From NCBI RefSeq assembly GCF_013761005.1, contig NZ_JACDUS010000014.1, positions 1-64,000 of the forward strand: 64,000 nt of DNA. The letters run 5' to 3'. The notes beneath the pieces are model-generated. The model had not been told where the DNA came from, ran no database searches, and saw nothing but the letters and a program-made list of their open reading frames with translations. Position numbers and translations under genes: made by a program. Shown here piece by piece: positions 1 to 8,912 of this stretch. Position 1 is the first letter of the stretch; each line of letters opens with the position of its first letter. The DNA comes from Desulfosalsimonas propionicica (GTDB lineage Bacteria > Desulfobacterota > Desulfobacteria > Desulfobacterales > Desulfosalsimonadaceae).

Positions 1-124
1 TCAAACGTCAGGCATATGGATTCAGGGATAATTGGTACTTCAAGCTCCGATTATATTTTATTCACGAATCCATCCCGGCATTTCCCGGATGAATCTTTTT
101 AAAACCCAAAGAAAGGTGCCGGCC

Positions 125-1441
125 ATGGAAATCAAGCTGCCCTGGGGGCAATCGTTGACAACGCTTCAACTGCCCGATACCTGGCATGTGCACATGCCCG
201 AACGCGTCGACATCTCCGGCCAAAACCGGCAAAGCTGCGCAGACATCGTGGAAGCCGCCCTGGCCAACCCGGAAGGCACCGGCAGCATTTCCGAAAAAAA
301 CCTTTCAAACAAGCGCGTCCTGATCATCGTGGATGACAACACCCGCCCCACCCCGGCCCATGAGTTTTTTCACCTGATTTTCCAGCACCTGCAGCAGGCC
401 GGCGCAGATGCCAAAAACATCCATGTCATGCCCGCACTGGGAATTCACACGGCCATGCGCCGGGAAGAAATGGCAGAAAAAATCGGGGAAGAAAATTTAA
501 ACAAGATCAACTGGTCCAACCCGGATGCCTTTGATCCGGCCACCCACCATGATTTCGGCACAACTGGCAGGGGCACGCCTGTTCGATTAAACCGGGAAGT
601 GGCCGCAGCAGACCTGATTGTCCTGGTGGGCATGATCGAACCGCACCTGTGGGCCGGATTCGGCGGGGGCATGAAAAACCTGTTTCCCGGCGTGGCCGCG
701 GCAGAGGCCATCGGCGCCCACCACGGCATGATCGCAGAGCCACCATACCTGTTTAACCGGGTGGGAATGGCCCCGGATGAAAACACCTTTCGCCGGGACC
801 TGGAAGAAACAAGGGATCTGGTCCCGGGAGAAATATTTGTTGTCAACGTGTTGCTTGACGAAAATCAGCAGATCGCGGCCGCCTTTGCCGGCGAGGCCCT
901 GGCCGCGCACAGAAAAGGCATTGAATGTAACAAGAACATCGCCGGCATATCCCTGCCGCATCCCATGGACGCGGTGATTGTCAACTCCCACCCCATGGAC
1001 ATCAACTTCAAGCAGAGCATGAAATGCGTCGGCAACGCCCTGCCCGCCCTTGGGCCGGGAGGCGTCATCATGGGTTTTTTAAGGGCTGCCCGGGGCCTTG
1101 ACGATATCCCCCTGCCCGATAAGCCGCCGCCGCTTTCCGTGCTGCGCACCATCCTGAAACTGGTGGGAAAATCCAATGTAATGGGGTTTTTAAACGTGAT
1201 GAAAAAGGGGCTGAACGTGGAGGAGCGGTTTCTGACCTATTACTCCATGCGCCTGATCCGGGAATACAGGATGTTTTTTCATGTGCCGTCGCTGTCTGAA
1301 AAAGAAATCCGGCATCTCGGGTTTTTCCATGCGTGCGGCCGGCCGCAGGAAGCAATTGACCGGGGGGCTGCCAAACTGAAAAAGGACGCTCACGTGGCCG
1401 TGTTCCCCGACGGCGGGGCAACCTTTCCAATCATGAAATAA
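125..1441 (+). CDS. LarA-like nickel-pincer racemase family protein (DUF2088)
   Basis: Predicted 438-residue cytoplasmic protein of the lactate racemase LarA family, whose members use a nickel-pincer nucleotide cofactor to racemise or epimerise 2-hydroxy acids. Visible motifs: DDNTRPTP at residues 70-77, ALGIHT at 104-109, and a stretch at 172-189 (EPHLW, then GFGGGMKNLFPG) that carries the conserved lysine. The reading frame opens at 32, but I chose the ATG at 125 because an AAAGG-type ribosome site precedes it and the length then fits the family. The usual second motif GxHR is GIHT here, so the substrate may not be lactate. No larB, larC or larE cofactor genes are next to it. The gene stands alone and is followed by a strong hairpin. 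Family call confident, substrate unknown. Confidence 0.8.
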   Translation: MEIKLPWGQSLTTLQLPDTWHVHMPERVDISGQNRQSCADIVEAALANPEGTGSISEKNLSNKRVLIIVDDNTRPTPAHEFFHLIFQHLQQAGADAKNIHVMPALGIHTAMRREEMAEKIGEENLNKINWSNPDAFDPATHHDFGTTGRGTPVRLNREVAAADLIVLVGMIEPHLWAGFGGGMKNLFPGVAAAEAIGAHHGMIAEPPYLFNRVGMAPDENTFRRDLEETRDLVPGEIFVVNVLLDENQQIAAAFAGEALAAHRKGIECNKNIAGISLPHPMDAVIVNSHPMDINFKQSMKCVGNALPALGPGGVIMGFLRAARGLDDIPLPDKPPPLSVLRTILKLVGKSNVMGFLNVMKKGLNVEERFLTYYSMRLIREYRMFFHVPSLSEKEIRHLGFFHACGRPQEAIDRGAAKLKKDAHVAVFPDGGATFPIMK

Positions 1442-1493
1442 GGCCGAAAACAGTTTTTAAAGCCGCTCTGAATAAAAAAAACTGTTTCCGGCC
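1442..1493. terminator. Long hairpin after the LarA-like gene
   Basis: The arm GGCCGAAAACAGTTTTT at 1442-1458 pairs with AAAAACTGTTTCCGGCC at 1477-1493 with one mismatch. The hairpin begins one base after the stop codon. The A/T-rich upper stem gives a T-run on either strand, so it may end transcription from both directions. Confidence 0.55.
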
Positions 1494-1502
1494 ACAGAAC
1501 TT

Positions 1503-1653
1503 GATGGCATCGTAAAAAATCTGATTTCAGATGGCGACGTAAAAGTTCAAGATCAAGGCTTGCGCAATTTCGAAGAATGCAGCGTACTTAGCCGTACGTG
1601 AAATTCTGAGAAATTGCGCGTAACGCAGATATTGGACTTTTTACGGCGCCATC
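1503..1653 (+). repeat. ~125-bp inverted-repeat element, copy 1 (with outer extension)
   Basis: The core is 1530-1653. The ends are a degenerate GATGGCGACGTAAAA at the left and TTTTTACGGCGCCATC at the right, with internal complementary tracts GCGCAATTTC and GAAATTGCGC, so the whole unit can fold into one long hairpin. A partial second end (GATGGCATCGTAAAAAA, 1503-1519) extends it to the left. Four other copies lie at 15023-15146, 31762-31886, 43252-43376 and 51948-52100. It has no coding capacity and is MITE- or REP-like. Confidence 0.85.
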
Positions 1654-1695
1654 AGAACTTGGGTTCCTGACAACCATCAGGTCATGCAAGCAGCT

Positions 1696-2124
1696 TTAGA
1701 GAATCTCCTGGAGGGTGATCTCAAAGTTGAGATCCTTACCGGCCAGGGGATGGTTGGCGTCCAGGGTGACTTTTTCCTCGCCCACGTTGGTCACCGTGAC
1801 CGTGACCTTCTGGCCGTCAGGCTGCTGGAGTTCCAGCTGCTGGCCGGGCTCGGGGTCAATGTGTTCCGGAAACTGAGTTTTCTCCACCTCGATGACCATA
1901 TCATCACGGTACTCGCCGTAGCCCTTTTCCGGGGGAATCGTGGCTTCCTTGGTTTCCTCGGGCTGCATGCCCACAACGGCCTCTTCCACACCGGTGATGA
2001 TGTTGCCGGAACCAATCTCGAACTCCAGGGGGTCGCGGCCTTCGCTGGAATCAAATACCGAGCCGTCATCGAATTTGCCTTTGTAATGAATCTTGACGGT
2101 ATCGCCTGATTTCGCTTGTGTCAT
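1696..2124 (-). CDS. FKBP-type peptidyl-prolyl isomerase, SlyD-like
   Basis: A 142-residue cytoplasmic prolyl cis-trans isomerase and chaperone of the SlyD/FKBP class. The N-terminal half shows the FKBP pattern (VKIHYKGKFDDGSVFDSS near residues 10-27, GxxIxGVEEAVVGM near 40-53), followed by the insert-in-flap segment (residues ~70-120). The C terminus returns to the FKBP fold with NHPLAGKDLNFEI. It lacks the histidine/cysteine-rich metal tail of E. coli SlyD. The start at 2124 has a clear AAAGGAG ribosome site 6 bases upstream. It is monocistronic and convergent with the LarA-like gene. Confidence 0.93.
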   Translation of the reverse strand: MTQAKSGDTVKIHYKGKFDDGSVFDSSEGRDPLEFEIGSGNIITGVEEAVVGMQPEETKEATIPPEKGYGEYRDDMVIEVEKTQFPEHIDPEPGQQLELQQPDGQKVTVTVTNVGEEKVTLDANHPLAGKDLNFEITLQEIL

Positions 2125-2294
2125 GAATGCTCCTTTTGATTTGAAAATTAAACAATTCTATATTTTCGTTACCATAAGAAGAATTGGCCGGCTACGCAAC
2201 CCCTGAAACCGGATTTTTCTTTTCACCAGCAAAACAGTTTCCGAACAACCTTCCAGAATAACGGAAAATACACTTCCACCACCTCCGGATTCCA

Positions 2295-2323
2295 TTGACA
2301 GGAAGATTCAATTCAATCATTAT
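2295..2323 (+). promoter_or_regulatory. Possible sigma-70-type promoter for the BCCT gene
   Basis: TTGACA at 2295-2300 and CATTAT at 2318-2323 are separated by 17 bases in an AT-rich stretch about 45 bases before the BCCT start codon. The -35 is perfect and the -10 matches 4 of 6. No experimental support. Confidence 0.35.
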
Positions 2324-2367
2324 TATATTTTCATCACCTGAGACAACAGCCTGTTACGGAGCCGCAA

Positions 2368-4029
2368 ATGGCCGAACCTGACAACACACCCGATCCGACG
2401 TCCGGAATACACCGCTTCTTTGACATTCACCCCCCGGTATTCTGGCCCACGGTGATTCTGCTTGTTGTTTTCATCTCCATTACCCTGGGGGTGGGCAAAC
2501 CCATGGAGCGGATCTTTTCCGCCATCCAGACAAATGTGTCCGATTATTTCGGGTGGTTTCTGATCCTTTCAGTGAACTGCTATCTTTTGATCATGCTCTA
2601 CATCGCCCTGGGCAAATACGGCAGCATCCGCCTGGGGGGTAAAAACGCAGTTCCGGAGTTTTCCCGCACGGCCTGGTTTGCCATGCTGTTTTCCGCGGGC
2701 ATGGGCATCGGCATTTTGTTCTGGAGCGTGGCCGAACCCATCTATCATTTCACCAACCCGGATTTCGGCGGGGCCGACAGCATGGAGGCCGCCGGCAATG
2801 CCATGCAGGTGACCTTTCTGCACTGGGGACTTCACCCATGGGGCATTTACGCTCTGGTGGGCATGTCTCTTGCCTTTTTCAGCTTTAACCGAAACAAGCC
2901 CCTGGCCATCCGCTCGGTTTTTTATCCCCTGCTCGGCGAGCGGGTATACGGCCCCATGGGCGACGCCATTGACGTGCTGGCCGTGCTTTCCACCATGTTT
3001 GGCCTGGCCACCTCTCTGGGCTTCGGGGTCCAGCAGATCAATGCCGGGCTGCATTATTTGTTCGGCCTGCCCGATACCATCTACATCCAGATGATTCTTG
3101 TGGGCGTGATCACCAGCGCTGCGGCCATGTCCGTGGCCTCGGGCCTCGACCAGGGGGTCAAACGATTGTCCGAGCTCAACATGAACCTGGGTGCCGTGCT
3201 TTTGGTTTTTGTGCTCATTGTCGGTCCAACCCTTTTTATCCTGGACACTTATGTTGAAAATATCGGGGTGTATTTGAATGATTTTTTCAAAATCAGCTTC
3301 TGGGCCGAGGGCTACCGGCAGTCGGACTGGCAAAACTCCTGGACCATATTTTACTGGTCCTGGTGGATTTCCTGGTCGCCGTTTGTGGGCATGTTCATCG
3401 CCCGGATTTCCAGGGGCCGAACCTTGCGCGAATTTGTGCTGAGCGTGCTCATCGTCCCCTCGCTGCTCACGTTTTTATGGCTGACCACTTTCGGCGGCTC
3501 CGCCCTGTTTCTGGAGCTTGGCGAAGCGGGAAACATGGCCGCGGCGGTCAAAGAAAATATTGCCATTTCCATCTATGAACTTTTGGGCAACTTCCCGTTT
3601 GCCATTGCTGCCAATTTTGCCGCCATCCTGCTGGTGGTCAGCTTTTTTGTCACCTCTTCGGATTCCGGCTCCCTGGTTGTGGATACCTTTACTTCGGGCG
3701 GCAAGCTGACGTCTCCGGTGACCCAGCGGATTTTCTGGGCGTTTTTGCAGGGAGCAGTGGCTGCAGTGCTGCTGTTCGGCGGGGGATTGGACGCGCTTCA
3801 GACCGCCTCGATCACCACCGGCCTGCCCTTTGCCGTGGTGCTTTTGCTCATGGGCTGGAGTTTGACAAAGGGTCTGGAAAAAGAATACCAGGCCGAGCGC
3901 ATCCGCGCCCGGGACATGGAGCGGGAAAGCTACCAGCAGCTCATCCAGGATCTGGTCGACAAAAAAGCCGCCGGCAGAGCCGGCTCGGGAAATCAAAACC
4001 CGGAGAATCAAAACAGGGAAGGCCAATAA
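2368..4029 (+). CDS. BCCT-family betaine/choline/carnitine transporter
   Basis: A 553-residue inner-membrane transporter of the BCCT family with about 12 hydrophobic segments. It takes up quaternary ammonium osmolytes such as glycine betaine, driven by sodium or protons. Family hallmarks are the early MGIGILFWSVAEPIYHF segment (~residues 112-128) and the tryptophan-rich FYWSWWISWSPFVGMF segment (~residues 329-344) followed by ARISRGRTLREF. The charged C-terminal tail (residues ~515-553) may be an osmosensing or regulatory tail, as in BetP. Start at 2368 has a GGAG site. Only 3 bases separate its stop from the downstream usp gene, so the two are probably co-transcribed. Substrate cannot be read from sequence. 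Confidence 0.93.
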   Translation: MAEPDNTPDPTSGIHRFFDIHPPVFWPTVILLVVFISITLGVGKPMERIFSAIQTNVSDYFGWFLILSVNCYLLIMLYIALGKYGSIRLGGKNAVPEFSRTAWFAMLFSAGMGIGILFWSVAEPIYHFTNPDFGGADSMEAAGNAMQVTFLHWGLHPWGIYALVGMSLAFFSFNRNKPLAIRSVFYPLLGERVYGPMGDAIDVLAVLSTMFGLATSLGFGVQQINAGLHYLFGLPDTIYIQMILVGVITSAAAMSVASGLDQGVKRLSELNMNLGAVLLVFVLIVGPTLFILDTYVENIGVYLNDFFKISFWAEGYRQSDWQNSWTIFYWSWWISWSPFVGMFIARISRGRTLREFVLSVLIVPSLLTFLWLTTFGGSALFLELGEAGNMAAAVKENIAISIYELLGNFPFAIAANFAAILLVVSFFVTSSDSGSLVVDTFTSGGKLTSPVTQRIFWAFLQGAVAAVLLFGGGLDALQTASITTGLPFAVVLLLMGWSLTKGLEKEYQAERIRARDMERESYQQLIQDLVDKKAAGRAGSGNQNPENQNREGQ

Positions 4030-4032
4030 ACC

Positions 4033-4941
4033 ATGAAAACCATCAAGCATATTCTGGTTTGTCTGGATTTAACCGATATTGACAAGCATCTGATCCATTA
4101 CGCATCCCTGGCCGCGCGGGTGTTTCACGCAGAGGCAGTGACATTTATCCACGTGATCCAGGCCTATGATCTTCCCAACAAAAGCAGCAAGTCGTTTCCG
4201 GATGTCAAAAGCTCGCTCAATGCCATGATCCGCGATGAACTCGACAACCGAATCGATGAAAAATTCCGCAAAAGCGTCTCAACCCGAATCGAAACCCGGG
4301 TGGCCGAAGAAGACGCCGCAGAGGATATTCTGTGCTTTGCCGGAGATATGGATACGGACCTGCTGCTGATAGGACAGAAATACGGCGAAGACCGGCAGAA
4401 ACGATACGGCGGCGAGCTGTCGGCAAACTCGAAATGCGATATCTTGTTCGTGCCCGAAGACCCGCCCCTGGAAATTGCCCGGGTGTTTTGCGGACTCGAC
4501 TATTCCAGGGCTTCAAAGGCGGCATTTGACCGTGCCCTGCACCTGCATCACCAGCAAAATGCCCATCTTGTCTGCTATTTCATTCAGGACAGCACCCGCA
4601 GCTATTTTCCGGCCTCCACCCGGAAAAGCGCAAGCCAGCACCTCAGCCGGGCCGAAACCCGGCACCAGGAATTCATGGCGGAATTCGGCCTTGAACCAGA
4701 GTCCTTTCCGTGCAGAATCGACGCTTCCGAGGATCTCATCAGCGAAGGCGAAAAGCTCTATAATGCCGCAGAAGATGACAATGCGGATCTGATCATCGTG
4801 GGAGCAGCCGGGGATACGGCCACAGAAACCTCGCTTTTGGGCAACATCACCGAAACCCTTCGGCGCATGGAAAAAGCTATCCCGGTCATGATCGTCAAAG
4901 ACCGGGAAAACAAAAAATTTTTCTCAAATCTGCTCTCGTGA
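4033..4941 (+). CDS. Tandem-domain universal stress protein (UspA family)
   Basis: A 302-residue soluble protein made of two Usp domains (about 1-150 and 151-302). Each begins with the typical beta-strand (HILVCLDLTD; IARVFCGLDYSRAS). The second domain ends with a Usp-type nucleotide-binding region (IIVGAAGD ... LLGNITETL ... IPVMIVKD). Usp proteins bind ATP or small molecules and modulate stress survival. Many are encoded beside the transporter they regulate, and here the gene follows the BCCT transporter by 3 bases, which suggests osmotic control. It converges with the small membrane gene downstream. Confidence 0.88.
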   Translation: MKTIKHILVCLDLTDIDKHLIHYASLAARVFHAEAVTFIHVIQAYDLPNKSSKSFPDVKSSLNAMIRDELDNRIDEKFRKSVSTRIETRVAEEDAAEDILCFAGDMDTDLLLIGQKYGEDRQKRYGGELSANSKCDILFVPEDPPLEIARVFCGLDYSRASKAAFDRALHLHHQQNAHLVCYFIQDSTRSYFPASTRKSASQHLSRAETRHQEFMAEFGLEPESFPCRIDASEDLISEGEKLYNAAEDDNADLIIVGAAGDTATETSLLGNITETLRRMEKAIPVMIVKDRENKKFFSNLLS

Positions 4942-4954
4942 AAAAGCGCTCACA

Positions 4955-5176
4955 TCACAAATCTGTCCGGCAGGCCTCGTCTTCGCCCGGGGATTTGCGA
5001 AAAAAATAAAATCCCAAAGCAATCAGGGGAATGGCCACGACCAGGCCGAACAGGGGCAGCACGGTAAATCCGATAATCAAAAATACCAGGCCCAGGGCCA
5101 GGAAAAAAATGCCAAGCACGCGGCCAAATGTTTTTTCATCCCGGCAGGCCCGGCTCAATTGTGCAAATTTATTCAT
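4955..5176 (-). CDS. Small two-helix membrane protein, function unknown
   Basis: A 73-residue protein. A soluble N terminus (MNKFAQLSRACRDEKTFGR) precedes two closely spaced hydrophobic helices (residues ~20-40 and ~42-59) and a short charged tail. The reading frame continues upstream, but the ATG at 5176 has a GGAGG ribosome site with 8-base spacing and is clearly the better start. No recognised family. It lies divergent from the N-formylglutamate amidohydrolase gene. Confidence 0.6.
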   Translation of the reverse strand: MNKFAQLSRACRDEKTFGRVLGIFFLALGLVFLIIGFTVLPLFGLVVAIPLIALGFYFFRKSPGEDEACRTDL

Positions 5177-5376
5177 TTTTACTTCCTCCCGTTGTGGTTG
5201 CAGGCGCTGCTGCCAGCGGGGCAGCCGCCAGGCCGTTTCAATCTCTCTTATCTGCAAAGATAATCCCGCGGCGCGCCGCGTCAAGCACCCTGCCGCCAAA
5301 AACGCACACAAATCCGCCGGCGGCCCCCACTCTGCGGTTGACGAAAAAGCACAAAATCCTGTATGTTTAAAAAGAT

Positions 5377-6147
5377 ATGGCCAATTCAATCATCATCACA
5401 ATACCGCATTGTTCCGCCAGGGTGCCGGGGGAGATCCGGGAGCAGATGGCGCTTTCCGACGCGGAGATCCAGGATGCAGAGGATTTCGGCACCGCGGAAA
5501 TCTTTGGGGCCATGCCGGTAAAGACGATTTTGCCGGCCGAATGGAGCCGGCTGGTGGCGGATTTGAACCGGGCGCCCGACAGCCGCGGACCCAAGGGCAT
5601 CGTGGCGGAAACCGACTACAGGGGCCGGCCGGTGTACCGGCCCGGCCGATACCCGGACGCAGTTGCCGTGGAAGAGCGCATCCGGCAATATTACAACCCC
5701 TGGCATGAAAAACTGGCCCGCGCAATATCCGATCCGGATGTCAAATGCCTGTTCGACTGCCATTCCCTAAACGGCACCGCCCCGGCAGACGCCCCGGACG
5801 CGGGAGAAAAACGAAAAGACATCATCATCAGCAACAACGGCGACACCAGGGGCAGGCCCCGCCCGGGCCGCGGCCCGGTTTCCTGCCCGGCCGAAACCAT
5901 GGATCAAATCCGATCGGCCCTGGAAGCAGCCGGATTTTCTGTGGCGGTCAACAACCCCTACCAGGGCGGCTACATCACCGTACACTACGGAAAACAGCTC
6001 ATGGCCCGCGGCGGATTTGCCGTCCAGATCGAAATGAACCAGGACCTCTACATGCCCCCGGGCGCTCTGAGCCCGAACCCGATAAAACTCACCGAAATCA
6101 CAAAAAAAATTGAAAAGACAGTGACAAGTGACAGATGGACCAGGTGA
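5377..6147 (+). CDS. N-formylglutamate amidohydrolase family protein
   Basis: A 256-residue cytosolic metallohydrolase of the N-formylglutamate amidohydrolase (PF05013) family, which cleaves N-formylglutamate or related N-acyl amino acids. Features seen: the SIIITIPHCSARVP start that supplies a metal-site histidine, the DLNRAP segment (~residues 68-73), FDCHS (~125-129), and YQGGYITVHYG with QIEMNQDLYM toward the C terminus. No other histidine-utilisation gene is nearby, so it may act in amino-acid salvage or have a different substrate. Its stop codon lies inside the left arm of a perfect 10-bp inverted repeat. Confidence 0.83.
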   Translation: MANSIIITIPHCSARVPGEIREQMALSDAEIQDAEDFGTAEIFGAMPVKTILPAEWSRLVADLNRAPDSRGPKGIVAETDYRGRPVYRPGRYPDAVAVEERIRQYYNPWHEKLARAISDPDVKCLFDCHSLNGTAPADAPDAGEKRKDIIISNNGDTRGRPRPGRGPVSCPAETMDQIRSALEAAGFSVAVNNPYQGGYITVHYGKQLMARGGFAVQIEMNQDLYMPPGALSPNPIKLTEITKKIEKTVTSDRWTR

Positions 6148-6180
6148 CAGGTCTTTACGCGTCAATATTCACCTGTCACC
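6143..6180. terminator. Hairpin overlapping the stop of the amidohydrolase gene
   Basis: GGTGACAGGT at 6143-6152 is perfectly complementary to ACCTGTCACC at 6171-6180 (18-base loop). No T-run follows. It could be a processing or protective hairpin, or a factor-assisted terminator. Confidence 0.35.
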
Positions 6181-6217
6181 CGCAATCTTAAAACTTAACA
6201 CCTCAACTTTCTGAAAA

Positions 6218-6826
6218 GCTAAATTCAGTTTACGCTTCTGAAATTAAGCTCGATTTATCACTTGAAAAGTCGAAAAATATGATTGCTGCCCCCATTAGCG
6301 CATCCATGATGGCCGGACAGCTTTTTTCGACATCACCCCCGTTTTTTGTACCAGGGCTTTGGCCATCTCGATGATCCGTTGCAAGGCATCGATAAATTTG
6401 AGGTTTTCAAGCTCCTTGTTGCAAGTCCTGAACAAATCGCCAAAGGATCTATGGTCAACCTACTGCCGCTGGAACCAGATCAGGATATTGTATCGTGCAA
6501 AGACCATGGATGTTTGCCCGATCAGGCCGTCAAAATCCCTGAGCTGGATCTCCTTGACCAGGTTGAGATGCTGCTTGCACATTTTGAAAAAAACCTCAAT
6601 ATCCCACCGTTTGCCGTACAAGCGGATGATTTCTTCATCGGCTATGGCTGTATCCGTGCAAAGTAGCGCAAGCCAGCCGCGTTTTTTGTCGCCCGGGACA
6701 AAAATAATTTTGGCATCTTTGCCATCGGGCATTTTGACAACAACGCTGGCCTCAACCCTGGCTTTGCCGCGTTTTTTGCTGAGTTTGCCGTATAGGTCAA
6801 TGAGAGTTGCGCTTCAACGAACCCAA
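6218..6826 (-). pseudogene. IS4-type DDE transposase remnant
   Basis: Read on the minus strand, a continuous frame runs from about 6810 through LIDLYGKLSKKRGKARVEA and KMPDGKDAKIIFVPGDKK to the C-terminal catalytic helix YGKRWDIEVFFKMCKQHLNL (about 6540-6620). It then meets an in-frame stop at 6460-6462. Coding similarity seems to continue beyond the stop (FGDLFRTCNKELE) to about 6330 and, after a frame change, to about 6225. The N-terminal half of the transposase is absent. An imperfect inverted repeat (AGCTAAATTCAG / CTGAAATTAAGCT, 6218-6250) closes the remnant and may be its terminator or an IS end. I assign it to the IS4-like group only from the YxKRWxIE(V/I)FFK pattern. Confidence 0.7.
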
Positions 6827-6840
6827 GAATAATCCATAAA

Positions 6841-7104
6841 ATGGCGAAAAAATACATCTGGTGGCAAACGCCGGACAAGGCCGCTGCCAGACCCCAACGC
6901 GTGATTGCACAGGTGATGAATATCGGTGATTTCAGCGATGTTCAGGTGCTTGATGAAGAACTGGGAGAAGATTGTTTAAAAGATACCCTGAAAACCGTAG
7001 AGGCCGGCCAGTTCAATGAACGATCCTGGACTTATTGGCACTATCGTCTGGGCCTTTCCGGACCCGGCCATGCCCCGCCCCTGCCTGTGCGAAAACTTCA
7101 ATGA
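6841..7104 (+). CDS. Small conserved partner gene of an AbiEii-type module
   Basis: An 87-residue protein containing WWQTPDKAA, QVMNIGDFSDVQ, and an FNERSWTYWHYRLGL block near the C terminus. From memory this pattern recurs in small genes directly upstream of AbiEii-type nucleotidyltransferases. Its TGA overlaps the ATG of the downstream toxin pseudogene (ATGA), which shows translational coupling. It may be the antitoxin-like member, but the fold is not recognised and that role is inferred from position only. No ribosome site is evident, and its upstream flank is the transposase remnant. Confidence 0.55.
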   Translation: MAKKYIWWQTPDKAAARPQRVIAQVMNIGDFSDVQVLDEELGEDCLKDTLKTVEAGQFNERSWTYWHYRLGLSGPGHAPPLPVRKLQ

Positions 7105-7777
7105 CAGCATCCTTCAAACCCCGGTCCGAAATACTGCCCTTTGCCCAAAAGCGGTTGTGGCCCTCTCTGGGCTTTACCCGGGAAAACGGCTTTGTCCTTT
7201 ACGGCGGCATCGCCTTTGCGTTGCGGCCACCGTATTTCCGTGGACTTTGATTTTTTCTCCGACCGGCCCCTTAATAAAACCCTGATATACACTCACCTGC
7301 CTTTGAATAATAACGCCGTTGTTCTGCAGGAAGAGCCCCACACCCTGACACTGCTCTTGGATTCCGGCCAACCCGGAGAAAATGATGTCAAGGTATCGTT
7401 TTTCGGAACAATCGGAATCGGACGGATCAATGATCCGGATATCACAGATGACGGCATTCTGCAGGTGGCGTCAATGAATGATTTGTTGGCCACCAAGCTC
7501 AAAGTGATTCTCCAGCGGATCGAAACAAAGGATTATCGGGATATTGCCGTCCTGATCAACGCCGGAGCAAGCCTGCCCAAAGGCATTGCAGCCGCCCGCC
7601 TGATGTATGGGCTACAGTTCCAGCCCATGGAAAGCCTCAAAGCCTTGACGCACTTCAAAGGCGGCGACCTGGAAACGCTCGCAAACGAAGAAAAAAAATT
7701 TCCTTATCCGCGCCGCCGGCAAGGTGCGAACCCTGCCGGAAATCAAAATTCTCTCCCATTGTCTTGCGCTGCCTTAA
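7101..7777 (+). pseudogene. AbiEii-type nucleotidyltransferase toxin, frameshifted
   Basis: The gene starts at the ATG overlapping the upstream stop (MTASFKPRSEILPFAQKRLW). It carries the nucleotidyltransferase motif GFVLYGGIAFALR and, after a frame break near 7219-7225, HRISVDFDFFSD. It then continues through LLATKLKVILQRIETKDYRDIAVL. A second break falls in an A-run near 7690-7699, after which the remaining codons read LIRAAGKVRTLPEIKILSHC to a TAA at 7775-7777. Two independent frame losses make this a decayed type IV toxin or minor nucleotidyltransferase (AbiEii, PF08843) gene. It overlaps the convergent patatin gene by 4 bases. Confidence 0.75.
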
Positions 7778-8817
7778 TCGCGGGGCGACACCCGGTTGAC
7801 CGGATTTTGGGCCGGGTCTTCAAACCACTGGAAATATTTTTCCGCACATTGGATGCCTTCTTTTATCAGGGCCTCTTTTTTTTCATCTGACAGTTCAAAA
7901 TCCGTGGTTCCGACATCCAGGGTGTTGATGTAAAGGGTGCGCTGCCAGTCGTCGCTGTGCAGATGCTGGTTTTCCTGCACCTGCATTACAGCCGATATCA
8001 GCGCGCGGGCATACTGAGTGAAATTTTTAATCTCCCGGCCCGGCCGTGGCTCGTCATAGCGGAAAATTGCGATTTCCTCGGATCGATCAAGCCGCATGCC
8101 AAGGGTCTGGCAGTTGTAGACATAGGGGCTGCGCTCCGGTCTTTCAAGGAGAAAGCCCGCATTTTCACGATTGTAATAATCGGTGTGCCGGGCGGCTTCA
8201 GCCTCGTTTGCCATGTCAACATACTTCTGCCGGTCAAAAAGCTTGACCGGGTAGTTTCGCATCACGCCCCCGTCAACATAGACATTGTTTCGCTGTCCGC
8301 GGCGCACGGCGGCAAAAAACAGCGGTATGGACATGCTGATGCGCAAGGCCTCGACCAAGGACATGTCCGGAAATCGCTCCAGGGAAAACACCTCTGAATA
8401 ACCCGTGGAAAGATTGGTGCCGATCACATACAGATCCGGGCCGCCCGCTGCTTTTAAGTCCGCGAAGGTGGCCCCAGCGCTGCCCAGCCGGTCTTTGACC
8501 AGCCTTCCGATCCAGTCGGAGAAAAAATCACCCCTGTGCCATCCGAAATTTTTCGCCAGCCGGCGAATATCGCGGATCACGCCGAAAGAATCATCCATGA
8601 ATTTTTTGAAATCAGTTGAATGCAGGATCTGACGCTGGGTGCGGATGTCGTATCCCAGGGCGAATATCAGGGCGTTTATGGCACCAGCACTTGCGCCCCC
8701 TACCCGCTGAATGCCGTCGAGCAATCCCCGCTGGGTCAGCACCTGCATGGCCCCGATATAAGCAATCCCCTTTACGCCCCCGCCTTCAAAAATCAAATTC
8801 CGAAATTGTGATGCCAT
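7774..8817 (-). CDS. Patatin-like phospholipase
   Basis: A 347-residue serine lipase of the patatin family, probably hydrolysing acyl chains from phospholipids. Visible landmarks are the oxyanion glycine motif EGGGVKGIAYIGA near the N terminus, the nucleophile elbow GGASAGAINAL, and the Asp of the catalytic dyad in YVDGGVMRNYPV. The ATG at 8817 follows AAGGAG by 6 bases and is preferred over the longer frame. There is no signal peptide. Gene order (Fic then patatin, same strand, about 95 bases apart) allows one transcript. It could be a self-acting or host-defence-type phospholipase, but nothing around it proves that. Confidence 0.88.
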   Translation of the reverse strand: MASQFRNLIFEGGGVKGIAYIGAMQVLTQRGLLDGIQRVGGASAGAINALIFALGYDIRTQRQILHSTDFKKFMDDSFGVIRDIRRLAKNFGWHRGDFFSDWIGRLVKDRLGSAGATFADLKAAGGPDLYVIGTNLSTGYSEVFSLERFPDMSLVEALRISMSIPLFFAAVRRGQRNNVYVDGGVMRNYPVKLFDRQKYVDMANEAEAARHTDYYNRENAGFLLERPERSPYVYNCQTLGMRLDRSEEIAIFRYDEPRPGREIKNFTQYARALISAVMQVQENQHLHSDDWQRTLYINTLDVGTTDFELSDEKKEALIKEGIQCAEKYFQWFEDPAQNPVNRVSPRD

Positions 8818-8912
8818 GGCCGTCTCCTTTGATCTCCAAAGATTGTCAATCAACGGGGGAAGCTGAAACGGGCAGCGGCAAAGCATGCCCCTGCCGGCTT
8901 GTCCCCCGGGCT

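Noticed and set aside
2569-3333. 254-codon minus-strand frame
   Set aside because: Antisense to the BCCT transporter; His/Gly-rich with no family signal.
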